From: Ilyomonas sp965199905
GTDB lineage: Bacteria > Bacteroidota > Bacteroidia > Chitinophagales > Chitinophagaceae
Assembly: GCA_965199905.1 (NCBI GenBank)
Contig: OZ241366.1
Location: 1,612,001 to 1,676,000 of the forward strand
Reading direction: 5' to 3'
Length of the DNA: 64,000 nucleotides
In this document: one piece after another, positions 7,825-16,459 of the stretch
Numbering within the stretch: position 1 is the stretch's first letter
Layout: each line of letters opens with the position of its first letter
Notes under the pieces: model-generated
What the model was told of the DNA's origin: nothing
Databases searched by the model: none
The model's input: only the letters and a program-made list of their open reading frames with translations
Made by a program: the position numbers and the translations under genes

Positions 7825-8622
7825 ATGAGTATCATTAAGCGAAATCATATAACCATTCGCGGAAAAGGAACAACGCCCATGCTGTTTGCTCATGGTTTTG
7901 GGTGCGATCAGAATATGTGGCGATTTGTATATCCTTCCTTTGAAGAAGACTATAAAGTTGTCCTGTTTGACCATGTGGGGGCTGGCAATTCCGATTTGGG
8001 GGCTTACATAAAAGAGAAATATGCAAAGCTCGATGGATATACAGACGACATTTTACAGATTGCACAGGAGCTCGGGCTAACAGATATTGTTTTCGTCGGG
8101 CATTCGGTAAGCGCCATGATGGGTGTAATGGCAGCCATCAAAAATCCGGAACTGTTTAAAGCTTTGGTACTGGTATCGCCTTCCGCATCATACATTAATG
8201 ACGGTGACTACACAGGTGGTTTTTCAAAAGAAGAAATTGATGAATTGCTGGTATCGCTTGACCGTAATCATATGGGTTGGTCTATGACGATGGCACCCAT
8301 CATTATGGGAAACCCTGACAGGCGGGAACTGGGTGAAGAACTCACCAACAGCTTTTGCCGCACCAATCCTGATATTGCCAAAGAGCTTGCGCGAACCACC
8401 TTCCTCAGCGACAGCCGGGATGTACTTCGGAATAACACAATACCTTCACTGATAATACAATGTTCCGACGATGTTATTGCACCGGTTGAAGTAGGAACTT
8501 ATATTCACAAGCAAATGCCCGACAGCGAATTTGTTCTTCTCAATGCCATGGGGCATTGTCCTAACTTAAGCGTGCCAAAAGAAACGACAGCCGCCATTAA
8601 GGAGTACCTGAAAACACTATAA
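7825..8622 (+). CDS. RsbQ/KAI2-family alpha/beta hydrolase
   Basis: 265 residues, the standard length of RsbQ and its plant homologues KAI2/D14. The family opening (FAHGFGCDQNMWRFV) is present. The catalytic triad can be placed: Ser94 in GHSVS, Asp215/216 in CSDDVIAP and His244 in GHCPNLSVP. In Bacillus, RsbQ is needed with the PAS-phosphatase RsbP for the energy-stress response, probably by processing a hydrophobic ligand for the PAS domain. Here the stop codon is only 7 bases before a PAS histidine kinase gene, so the two are almost surely co-transcribed and likely act together. No signal peptide, hence cytoplasmic. The ligand is unknown. Confidence 0.88.
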   Translation: MSIIKRNHITIRGKGTTPMLFAHGFGCDQNMWRFVYPSFEEDYKVVLFDHVGAGNSDLGAYIKEKYAKLDGYTDDILQIAQELGLTDIVFVGHSVSAMMGVMAAIKNPELFKALVLVSPSASYINDGDYTGGFSKEEIDELLVSLDRNHMGWSMTMAPIIMGNPDRRELGEELTNSFCRTNPDIAKELARTTFLSDSRDVLRNNTIPSLIIQCSDDVIAPVEVGTYIHKQMPDSEFVLLNAMGHCPNLSVPKETTAAIKEYLKTL

Positions 8623-8629
8623 TGTGTAA

Positions 8630-9742
8630 ATGAACGATCAGTTATTACAGGAAGATTTTGAAGATTTTTTCGAACACTCGCTGTGCGGTTATGTTACCAT
8701 GAACCTGAAAGGAGAAATTATTCGCTGTAATACCCGTTTGGCTGGCTGGCTGCAATATAACAAGGAAGAACTGAAAGGCAAACGTTTCGCGAACCTGTTA
8801 GCAGTGGGCGGGCGCATGTATTATCAAACCCACCTTGCGCCCCTCATACATTTGCAGGGCTTTTTTGATGAAATTGAACTGGAGCTTATCAGCCATTACG
8901 GCGAAAGGCTGCATTTTCTGGTAAACGGCTACGAGCGCAGAGATGCGCAGGGTACTCCTCTTTTTGTACGCCTGACAGTAATAAAAGCCTCTGAAAGACA
9001 CAATTATGAAGAAAACCTGCGCAATGCAAAAACAGCCGTAGAAGTAAGCCTCTCTGCCGAGCGGCAAATGTCGATGTTGCGGGAGCAATTCATTGCCGTG
9101 CTGGGGCACGACCTCCGAAACCCGTTATCCGGTATAGACGGTGGTGCTAAATTACTTCTGGATATGTCTGCAAATGAGCAGACGCGCATAATAGCCGGGA
9201 TGATCAAAAGAAGTTCATCGCGCATGGCAGAGCTGGTTGAGAATATTATGGACTTTGCGCGGGTGCGCCTCGGTAATGGAATCAATATCGAAAGAAAAAG
9301 CGTTGACCTGGAGCCTGTTTTACTTCATGTTGTTGATGAGCTTCGTTCCGCCTGGCCAAAGCGAAGCATACAAACTGATTTTTCACTCAGCGGTTTTATT
9401 AATTGCGACAGCGCCCGTATTGCGCAGCTTCTTTCTAACCTGGTTGCCAACGCCCTCACACATGGTTTGCCCGACAGTGTTATCAGTGTGGCAGCGCATG
9501 CCACCAATGACAATAGCTTTGAAATGTCGGTTAGCAATTCGGGCAAACCTATGTCAGAAGAAACGCTGCAAACCTTATTTGAACCCTTCAAGCGGGAAAA
9601 AACAAACCCCGGTAAACAAGGGCTGGGTTTAGGGCTTTATATTTCCTCCGAAATTGCCCGTGCACATGGCGGCTTAATAACCGTTACATCCGATGCAACC
9701 GAAACCAGTTTTACCTTCCGTATGTTGCAGGTTTCAAAATAA
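8630..9742 (+). CDS. Cytoplasmic PAS-domain sensor histidine kinase, partner of the RsbQ-like hydrolase
   Basis: 370 residues, without membrane helices. A PAS domain covers about 8-125; its GGRMYYQTHLAPL segment is the version seen in RsbP-like proteins that are paired with RsbQ hydrolases. A short coiled linker precedes the HisKA dimerisation helix with the phospho-acceptor His160 (VLGHDLRNP). The HATPase domain has the N-box NLVANALTHG, the G1-like region SNSGKP, and the G2 loop GLGLGLYIS. So it has autokinase activity where Bacillus RsbP has a PP2C phosphatase. No response regulator lies nearby; the partner must be elsewhere. It starts 7 bases after the hydrolase gene. Confidence 0.9.
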   Translation: MNDQLLQEDFEDFFEHSLCGYVTMNLKGEIIRCNTRLAGWLQYNKEELKGKRFANLLAVGGRMYYQTHLAPLIHLQGFFDEIELELISHYGERLHFLVNGYERRDAQGTPLFVRLTVIKASERHNYEENLRNAKTAVEVSLSAERQMSMLREQFIAVLGHDLRNPLSGIDGGAKLLLDMSANEQTRIIAGMIKRSSSRMAELVENIMDFARVRLGNGINIERKSVDLEPVLLHVVDELRSAWPKRSIQTDFSLSGFINCDSARIAQLLSNLVANALTHGLPDSVISVAAHATNDNSFEMSVSNSGKPMSEETLQTLFEPFKREKTNPGKQGLGLGLYISSEIARAHGGLITVTSDATETSFTFRMLQVSK

Positions 9743-10076
9743 TCATTTGTATTTTTTCCGGTATACCAATCAACTTATGCCTTCGGCAAAGACAATTTCA
9801 TGCTTTTATAGCAGATCTGTAACTAAAGAATATGGTGGTTGTTGAAACACGTTACTTTTTAAAAATGTTGCCGGAACCTTAACACCTTTTGCGAGATTTG
9901 CCTTTGCTGTAGCCAAAAAAGAACAATCAAAATATAAGGATAAAACAAACAGCTATCCCTTTTAACCCAAAACCTTATATTTACTAAACCGCTGTTAATG
10001 TAAGCCAGCGAACACTACCTCATAAAGTGTTTTTAACGGCTGTACGTCTACCTTTCCAAACAGGTTTTGTATTACT
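9743..10076. other. Gene-free spacer, 334 bases
   Basis: AT-rich DNA. The only structure noticed is a tiny TGCC-TTC-GGCA stem near 9779-9789. No coding frame, RNA fold or terminator with a T tail was seen. Confidence 0.5.
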
Positions 10077-11273
10077 ATGGGTAGACGGCTTTTACTGATT
10101 GTTTCTTTGCTGCTGACAGGTGATTTATATTTTTACCAGGCAGTCATTACACTAACACAAAGTTCCCTTTTTCATATCGGTTACTGGCTGGTTGATATTG
10201 CGCTGATCGTGGCTATTACCTTCACCATCTCACTGCTTAGAAAAGGCAGGCACGTACAGCATTCGCTAACGGTACTCATGGCTGCCGTGGTGATGGTTAT
10301 AATCCCGAAACTCTTCTCATCGCTCATATTATTGGCAGAGGATGTTACCCGCCTTTTTCGCGGCTTTCCGCCACGCAACTTGTATGTTAGCGAGGCGACA
10401 TTTGCGCTGGCAACTGTCTTCTTTTTTATCATCCTGTTTGGCTTAACGCGTGGCAAGCATTTTTATAAAGTCAGGCGCGAAACTCTTTATTTCCGCGACC
10501 TGCCCGATGCTTTTGACGGCTTAACCATTACGCAGATATCTGACATTCATTCGGGCAGCTTAAGCGATACGAAAGGCGTACAAAAAGGCATCGACCTGGC
10601 GAATGCACAAAACAGCGATCTGCTGTTGTTTACAGGCGATCTTGTTAACCATTCAGCCTCGGAAATGGACCCGTGGATATCGCGCTTTGCAAAATTGAAA
10701 GCGCCGTTTGGGAAATATTCTATTTTGGGAAATCACGATTATGGCGATTATACAAAATGGGACAGCCCGACAGCGAAGGAAGCGAACCTGGAACGGTTAA
10801 AAGAGGTTCATGGCGAAATGGGTTTTACGTTGCTGCTGAACGAAGCCGTAACCCTGCGGAAAGGCAGCAAAAGCATTGCATTGATAGGCGTGGAAAACTG
10901 GGGCAAAGGCGGTTTTCACAAACACGGCGATTTACAAACCGCAACCGCCCATGTGCCCGACAATTCGTTTAAAATACTGATGTCGCACGATCCTTCTCAT
11001 TGGGATGGTGTAACGCTGGATCATCACAAACACATACACCTTACTTTGGCAGGACATACACATGGTATGCAGTTCGGCATCGAGTTGTTTGGGTTTAAAT
11101 GGAGCCCGATAAAATACTTTTATAAACAGTGGGCCGGACTTTATAAACAGGCTGGTAAATATCTTTATGTAAACCGTGGCTTTGGCTTTCATGGCTTGAA
11201 AGGCAGGATTGGCATTTGGCCGGAAATAACGGTGCTTACTTTACATCGGGGCGATAAGATGCAGAAAGCGTGA
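10077..11273 (+). CDS. Membrane-anchored metallophosphoesterase (YkuE-like)
   Basis: 398 residues from ATG 10077. Three or four hydrophobic segments fill residues 1-130. The calcineurin-like phosphoesterase domain follows with all metal motifs: DIHSG (Asp/His), TGDLVNH, GNHDYG, SHDPSHW and GHTHGMQ. Enzymes of this arrangement use two metal ions; the relative YkuE is a cell-wall-associated phosphatase, and UDP-2,3-diacylglucosamine hydrolases share the fold. The active site probably faces one side of the inner membrane, but I cannot tell which. It is probably transcribed alone: 334 bases separate it from the kinase gene and a terminator hairpin lies 84 bases behind it. Specific substrate unknown. 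Confidence 0.85.
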   Translation: MGRRLLLIVSLLLTGDLYFYQAVITLTQSSLFHIGYWLVDIALIVAITFTISLLRKGRHVQHSLTVLMAAVVMVIIPKLFSSLILLAEDVTRLFRGFPPRNLYVSEATFALATVFFFIILFGLTRGKHFYKVRRETLYFRDLPDAFDGLTITQISDIHSGSLSDTKGVQKGIDLANAQNSDLLLFTGDLVNHSASEMDPWISRFAKLKAPFGKYSILGNHDYGDYTKWDSPTAKEANLERLKEVHGEMGFTLLLNEAVTLRKGSKSIALIGVENWGKGGFHKHGDLQTATAHVPDNSFKILMSHDPSHWDGVTLDHHKHIHLTLAGHTHGMQFGIELFGFKWSPIKYFYKQWAGLYKQAGKYLYVNRGFGFHGLKGRIGIWPEITVLTLHRGDKMQKA

Positions 11274-11357
11274 TAGCGAGAATTGTTGCAGTTATGTGTA
11301 GGTTTTGTAGCCGCCATTGTCTATGCAAATAATGGCTAAATTATAGCAACAAAAAAA

Positions 11358-11375
11358 CCCCTCATTTATGAGGGG
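11358..11375. terminator. Bidirectional intrinsic terminator
   Basis: CCCCTCA-TTTA-TGAGGGG with an A run before it and CTTTT after it. It separates the + strand phosphoesterase gene from the minus strand Cys-rich genes and can serve both. Confidence 0.75.
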
Positions 11376-11401
11376 CTTTTATTATTAAACAAGATGCATT
11401 G

Positions 11402-11551
11402 CTATTTGCTTTTGCAGCAAGCACTGCCTGCGTAGCAACAAGCGCCGCCATCGCAGCAAGATGCTTTTTTTGCTGCTGCTTTATGATCTGTAAAGCCAAA
11501 AGAACTAATGGCCAAAACGATAGCGGTAACCGCTACGAATACTTTTTTCAT
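11402..11551 (-). CDS. 49-residue exported protein with three Cys-Cys pairs
   Basis: ATG at 11549-11551, stop at 11402-11404. Residues 1-20 are a clear Sec signal (MKKVFVAVTAIVLAISSFGF). The mature part is about 28 residues long and carries three vicinal cysteine pairs (SCCDGGACCYAGSACCKSK), so six of its last 19 residues are cysteine. That suggests tight binding of a soft metal such as copper, or a disulfide-rich peptide. I know no family for it. It lies 44 bases behind a second, frameshifted Cys-rich gene, forming a two-gene unit, and is closed by the hairpin at 11358. It was too short for a standard gene caller. Confidence 0.7.
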   Translation of the reverse strand: MKKVFVAVTAIVLAISSFGFTDHKAAAKKASCCDGGACCYAGSACCKSK

Positions 11552-11595
11552 GATTTATTATTTACTGATTGCTGATGTTATCTTAATACGTGATC

Positions 11596-11908
11596 TTATA
11601 CAACAGCCTGACGTGGCGGACGCCAGCAATGATTGATAAAGCCACAATGTTCTGAATCTACATACAGTGTATAAACAGCCTTTTCTTTTCTTGCAACAGG
11701 TTGCTTTAAAGTCATATTTGTGATGACCTCGAATGTGCGGTAGCAGCAGTTTACAAAAGGATTGCACTCTTTCGCAGCGTCCTCTTTTTTACCTTTTGTT
11801 TTGTGCTGACAACAATCATGAACAGACTATTGTATTATTCACTGCCCTTGTTGGCGGCACTAAAAATAACGTCATTGCCAGTAATACTATCGTTGTAAGT
11901 AACCTCAT
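11596..11908 (-). pseudogene. Frameshifted Cys-rich exported protein (resembles DUF6660-type metal-cluster proteins)
   Basis: From ATG 11906-11908 the minus strand reads a clean signal peptide (MRLLTTIVLLAMTLFLVPP) and then stops after 30 codons. One base further on, in the next frame, a convincing mature domain runs to a stop at 11596-11598: HDCCQHKTKGKKEDAAKECN, then PFVNCCYRTF and a C-terminus ending GFINHCWRPPRQAVV. The second frame has no start of its own. The total length is 3n+1, so one inserted base (or two deleted) near 11815-11830 explains it. The CNPFVNCC block recalls small proteins found beside heavy-metal efflux genes in Bacteroidota; that link is an inference. Confidence 0.6.
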
Positions 11909-12213
11909 TGATTTATCCAAAAGTAAGGTGAAATAAAGTGTGCTTTGTTATCATCTCTGCCTTTCACTTTCTTTTGTGTTTGCTCTGCAATGCGTGGCAA
12001 AAGTTATGTAGAGAAAAAATAAAGTGCATATTCATGATTGCCTGTTTTGATATTATAGCAATAAAAGACATTCATGAATAAACAACACATATCAATGATG
12101 GAAGAATCAAAATGAATAGAGGTGAATTCAGTAAATTTTACAAAATTATCATTATTCCTTACGTATAAAACAGAGATGTAATAACGCGTTGTTTTTAAAG
12201 AAATACCTCCGCT

Positions 12214-14583
12214 TTATTCTGATCGCAAACTCTTCACAGGGTTGGCGATAGCTGCCCTGATACTTTGATAGCTTACCGTAAAAAGAGCTATGATTATCGA
12301 CAGAAACCCGGCTAATGCAAACACCCACCATTCAATAGAAATGCGGTATGTGTATATTGACAGCCATTGGCTCATTGTCCACCACGCAATTACCGAAGCA
12401 AGTAAAAAGGAAATCATAACCAGTGCAAGAAAATCTCTTGACAACAGCGTGGTAATACTGGCTACACTGGCACCTAACACTTTGCGCACGCCAATCTCTT
12501 TAATGCGGTTTTCTGCCATATAAGTAGCCAGGCCAAACAAGCCCAGGCAAGAGATGAAAATAGTAAGTCCCGCAAACAAACCAGCTAACGTGCCGGTTCG
12601 TTTTTCGTCGGCAAACTTCTGCGCATATTGTTCATCGGCAAATGTGTACACAAAGGGATATTGCGGGTTGTATTTTTTAAATATTTTTTCAATGGTCTTT
12701 AAATTATCTTCTGTAGAATGAGCCGATGAAAGCTTGTAATGCATTACGTTGAACCATGAAGCAGGGCCCAGCACCACAAGCTGCTGCACTTTCTCGTAAG
12801 GCGATTCGTAAATAAAATCTTTCAGCACACCAACTACTGTCCAGCTCCTGTCATCATTTTTTACAATTTGCCCAAGCGGATTTTTAAAACCCATCATTTT
12901 AACGGCTGTTTCGTTCAGCAGCATAGCAGTAGAATCGCCGGGATAATTTTTTATGTCAATGTCTCTGCCCTGCAATAGCGTGGTGCCCATTGTGTTTACA
13001 AAATCAACATCACTTGCCATTCTTACAAAATCAACTTTTTCGTCGCCTGGCTTCATTCCCTGCCAGCTAAAACCCCAGCCATCGCTGTATCGCTGCGTCA
13101 TCGGGCTCATCGACTTTGTAACACCCGTTACAGCACCGCTCGCCAGTAAGTCATTCCTGATGGCGTCATAATGCTTGCTGATATCGCCCTGGATAGCTGT
13201 ATATACCAACTGGTCTTTTTTATAACCTGCATCACGGTTTTGCGCATACTGTATCTGGTGCTCCACAATAATGGTACAGATGATAAGGGCTATGGCAAAC
13301 GTAAACTGCAGCACTACCAAAACCTTACGTGGCGTAACCAGTGCATGCGCCGCTTTGAAGGTACCTTTCAACACTTTTACCGGTTGGTAAGCCGAGAGAT
13401 AAAAGGCAGGATAACTGCCGGCAATAAAACCGGTAAACACAATAAAGCTGATGAAGAACAGCCAGTAAAAAGGATTGCTATAGCTTATAAAAAGCTCTTT
13501 TCCTACCAGTTGATTGAAACCAGATAAGCAAAGCTGAACAATCAACAAAGAAATGAGCCCGGCAATAACAGCCAGCAAAATACTTTCACCTATAAACTGC
13601 GCTACCAGCCCGCTTTTTTGTGCGCCTACCACTTTGCGGATGCCGACTTCTTTAGCACGCTTCTCACTGCGCGCCGTGCTTAGGTTCATGAAATTTATGC
13701 AGGCAATCAATAGAATAAAAACAGCAATAACACCGAATAATTTTACCATCTCGGCGCGCCCGCTTACATACTTCCCGTTTTCCGATTTCCCATATAGCCA
13801 CCTGTCGCGCAAGGGGTATGTAAATACCTGCGTGGTAGATTTATCGCCGTCTTTTGTATGATTGATGGTTGTGTTTCTGATCTTGTTATCGAAAGCAGTT
13901 TGCATGATACCAGGCTTCAGTAAAACAAAGCTTCGAACGGAGTTGTTCGTCCAATGCTCATCATCCCAATCCAGGCGCTTCATATACGACCAGGGTAATA
14001 AATATTCAAAGCTGAAATTAGTATTGTTGGGAAGATCTTTTAATACACCGGTCACCGTAAAATTATCGGAGCTGTCTATGCGAACGATTTTGCCCATCGC
14101 ATCTTCACCACCAAACAATTTCTTCGCAAATTTTTGTGTAATAACGATGCCGCTTGCATTGGTAAGCGCCTGCTGAAGATTGCCTTTCAGCAGCGGGAAA
14201 CTGAAGATATTCAGAAAGCCGGGATCGACAAAAATGCCATCTGCATTTAAATGCTTGTCGCCTGTAGTAAAAAGAAAATTGTTATCACTTACCCGTGTAA
14301 AATCTTCAATATCATTCGGGTATTCCAGCTTGAGCGTTGGCGCCAGTATTTTGGGTGTTGAACCCCAGGCCCAGTTTTCACCGTTAAACTTATCACGGTT
14401 ATTCAGTGTGTAGATGCGGTCTCCCTGTTGGTGAAATCTGTCGTAGCTAACTTCATTTTGTATCCATAATAAAATGAGAATGGCGCTTGCCATACCTATG
14501 GCTAAACCCAGGATATTAATGGTAGAAAACCGTTTATTGCGCAGCAGGTTACGAAAAGCAATTTTAAAAAAATTATTTACCAT
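12214..14583 (-). CDS. MacB/FtsX-type ABC transporter permease
   Basis: 789 residues with the Bacteroidota signature opening MVNNFFKIAFRNLLRNKRFS. The architecture is duplicated: helix at 20-40, periplasmic MacB-type domain to about 270, an FtsX domain with three helices (285-430, including SEKRAKEVGIRKVVGA), a second periplasmic domain, and a second FtsX domain at 665-789 (ENRIKEIGVRKVLGAS). Such proteins couple a separate ATPase to periplasmic work, either lipoprotein or peptide extrusion or signalling. No ATPase gene is adjacent, as is common for this expanded family in Bacteroidota, so the partner is unknown. The ATG at 14583 is the only reasonable start. Confidence 0.9.
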   Translation of the reverse strand: MVNNFFKIAFRNLLRNKRFSTINILGLAIGMASAILILLWIQNEVSYDRFHQQGDRIYTLNNRDKFNGENWAWGSTPKILAPTLKLEYPNDIEDFTRVSDNNFLFTTGDKHLNADGIFVDPGFLNIFSFPLLKGNLQQALTNASGIVITQKFAKKLFGGEDAMGKIVRIDSSDNFTVTGVLKDLPNNTNFSFEYLLPWSYMKRLDWDDEHWTNNSVRSFVLLKPGIMQTAFDNKIRNTTINHTKDGDKSTTQVFTYPLRDRWLYGKSENGKYVSGRAEMVKLFGVIAVFILLIACINFMNLSTARSEKRAKEVGIRKVVGAQKSGLVAQFIGESILLAVIAGLISLLIVQLCLSGFNQLVGKELFISYSNPFYWLFFISFIVFTGFIAGSYPAFYLSAYQPVKVLKGTFKAAHALVTPRKVLVVLQFTFAIALIICTIIVEHQIQYAQNRDAGYKKDQLVYTAIQGDISKHYDAIRNDLLASGAVTGVTKSMSPMTQRYSDGWGFSWQGMKPGDEKVDFVRMASDVDFVNTMGTTLLQGRDIDIKNYPGDSTAMLLNETAVKMMGFKNPLGQIVKNDDRSWTVVGVLKDFIYESPYEKVQQLVVLGPASWFNVMHYKLSSAHSTEDNLKTIEKIFKKYNPQYPFVYTFADEQYAQKFADEKRTGTLAGLFAGLTIFISCLGLFGLATYMAENRIKEIGVRKVLGASVASITTLLSRDFLALVMISFLLASVIAWWTMSQWLSIYTYRISIEWWVFALAGFLSIIIALFTVSYQSIRAAIANPVKSLRSE

Positions 14584-14720
14584 AAGATGAGGTTAGACAT
14601 TTCCAATTATTTTTTCAACGGCTATGCCAAGGCTGAAACTCTTTACCGGCAATGGTTTGAAGAATTACACAATAACGAAAGTGTTCAATAACGAACACCG
14701 GCTGTGCGATATCGAAAAGA

Positions 14721-14764
14721 AAAGCAGCTATCTTTTTATTGTAATATAAAAGAATAGCTGCTTT
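14721..14764 (-). terminator. Intrinsic terminator of rseP
   Basis: Stem AAAGCAGCTAT... paired over about 19 bases with two mismatches, followed on the minus strand by TCTTTTC. It lies 26 bases behind the rseP stop codon. Confidence 0.65.
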
Positions 14765-14789
14765 GTATAATGATGCCAGATGCAGGTAA

Positions 14790-16145
14790 CTATTTGAAGA
14801 AGTATCGCCAGAAATCAAGCCCTAACGCATACGCCATTAAGGTTAGCAACAGTATCATGCCGACCATCTGTGCATACTCCATAAACTTATCGCTCGGCTT
14901 ACGACCGGTTATCATTTCTACCAATGTAAATAAAGCATGACCACCATCCAGAGCAGGTATGGGAAGTATGTTCATAAATGCAAGAATGATGGAGAAAACC
15001 GCGGTCAGCTTCCAGAAGCCTTCCCAGTCGGCAAGGTCGCCGGAAAAGGCATTGCCAATGCTCATTACGCTGCCCAGGCTATCGCTTGCTTTTACCTTGC
15101 CGGCAAAGATTTGCCGGATGCCGGCAATGTAATTTCCAAGCGTTTCCCAGCATTTATTAAAGCCCGCAGGAATGGCTTCTGCAAAGGTGTAAGTATGCTT
15201 TACCGTTTTGAATACATCCAGGTTTGGCCTGAAGCCAACGGCAGCCGTTTCGCTTAGTTTTGCTTTCACCAGCACCGTATCTTTTCCGCGCAAAGCGGTT
15301 AGTGTAATATCCTTGTTTTTGTATCCTTGCTTCAGGCTATCAAACTGGTGAAACCAGGTGAAAGGTATATTGTTTATGGCAATTAAAGTATCTCCTTTTT
15401 GCAATGCTGTTCCATTGAGAAAATGAGACTGCTTGTCATCGACAGAATCCACAATAACCGGAACGCGGATATAAGCAAAGCCCGCGAGTTTATTGGCGTT
15501 CAGCTCGCTTCCAAAATGCCCGGGTATGTTGATGCTGATGCGCTGCCCGTTACGATCGACCTGTATTGATTTCGCATTATCAAGCACAATATTTTTAGAC
15601 AGTGTTCCAAAATCTTCAGTCACTTTATTATCAATAGAAACAATTTTATCACCGTCCATCAAACCTATCTTTCTGCCTAAAGAATCAGCATGAATGCCCC
15701 ATGTCATGTTCTGTGGCGGCAGGTATTCTTCGCCCCATTTGTTGATAATAAATATGAACAGAACAATGGCAAGAATGACATTGACAATTACGCCACCGGT
15801 CATAATGATGAGCCGTTGCCAGGCTGGCTTGGCGCGAAACTCGTAAGGCTGCGGCGGCAGCTTCATCTGCTCTTTGTCCATGCTTTCGTCTATCATGCCG
15901 CTGATTTTGACATAACCGCCAAAAGGCACCCAGCCAATGCCATATTCGGTTTCACCAATCTTCTTTTTCCAAAGTGAAAACCAGGGATTAAAAAAGAGAT
16001 AAAACTTTTCGACACGACACTTGAACATGCGGGCAGTGAGGAAATGCCCTAACTCATGAAGTGTAACCAGGATGGAAAACGAAAGGATAAACTGCAGGAC
16101 TTTAACGCCGACTAAGCTCCAGTTGATAGCTAATAATGTTGTCAT
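14790..16145 (-). CDS. rseP: Site-2 protease RseP
   Basis: 451 residues, inner-membrane zinc metalloprotease that cuts anti-sigma factors and signal-peptide remnants within the membrane. The zinc motif HELGH is at residues 30-34 in the first helix, and the third ligand sits in the conserved NILPIPALDGGH in the C-terminal membrane part. One or two PDZ domains lie between, about residues 130-330 (GDKIVSIDNKVTEDFG and KGDTLIAINNIPF). Start ATG at 16145. The gene follows dxr on the same strand, an order common across bacteria, but 314 bases with a repeat copy separate them, so they may have separate promoters. Confidence 0.95.
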   Translation of the reverse strand: MTTLLAINWSLVGVKVLQFILSFSILVTLHELGHFLTARMFKCRVEKFYLFFNPWFSLWKKKIGETEYGIGWVPFGGYVKISGMIDESMDKEQMKLPPQPYEFRAKPAWQRLIIMTGGVIVNVILAIVLFIFIINKWGEEYLPPQNMTWGIHADSLGRKIGLMDGDKIVSIDNKVTEDFGTLSKNIVLDNAKSIQVDRNGQRISINIPGHFGSELNANKLAGFAYIRVPVIVDSVDDKQSHFLNGTALQKGDTLIAINNIPFTWFHQFDSLKQGYKNKDITLTALRGKDTVLVKAKLSETAAVGFRPNLDVFKTVKHTYTFAEAIPAGFNKCWETLGNYIAGIRQIFAGKVKASDSLGSVMSIGNAFSGDLADWEGFWKLTAVFSIILAFMNILPIPALDGGHALFTLVEMITGRKPSDKFMEYAQMVGMILLLTLMAYALGLDFWRYFFK

Positions 16146-16230
16146 TCGCTTGGATAAAATTCAATGCTGCTTTATGGCAGTGCTGACACTGTTTTATGGT
16201 CTGAAAAAATATTCGCTCTTTTGAAAAGCT

Positions 16231-16300
16231 CAATCATTGTTCGGAACGCTGATGTGTGCGACGCAACAGGCGATACATCAGGGCGACGGACGATGGCTAC
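16231..16300 (+). repeat. Dispersed intergenic repeat, copy A
   Basis: Starts CAATCATTGTTCGGAACGCT and ends CGACGGACGATGGCTAC; the two ends match the ends of copies B, C and D elsewhere in the window, while the middle is shorter and divergent. It lies in the 314-base dxr-rseP spacer, where no gene was seen. Confidence 0.55.
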
Positions 16301-16459
16301 ATAAAAATTCCTTTACAATGCCAAGGTGTGATGTACCGTGATGCAGTTGCAATAATACTGTATTCTGTTTTGTGGTAAGAACCGGTGGTCAGATTTAGGA
16401 AAAGGTTATTTACGGAGTGTATACAGGATCACATAAAAACCAATTAGTCCCCCACACAA

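Noticed and set aside
12290..14413. Several + strand frames opposite the FtsX permease
   Set aside because: All are antisense shadows of the 789-residue permease.
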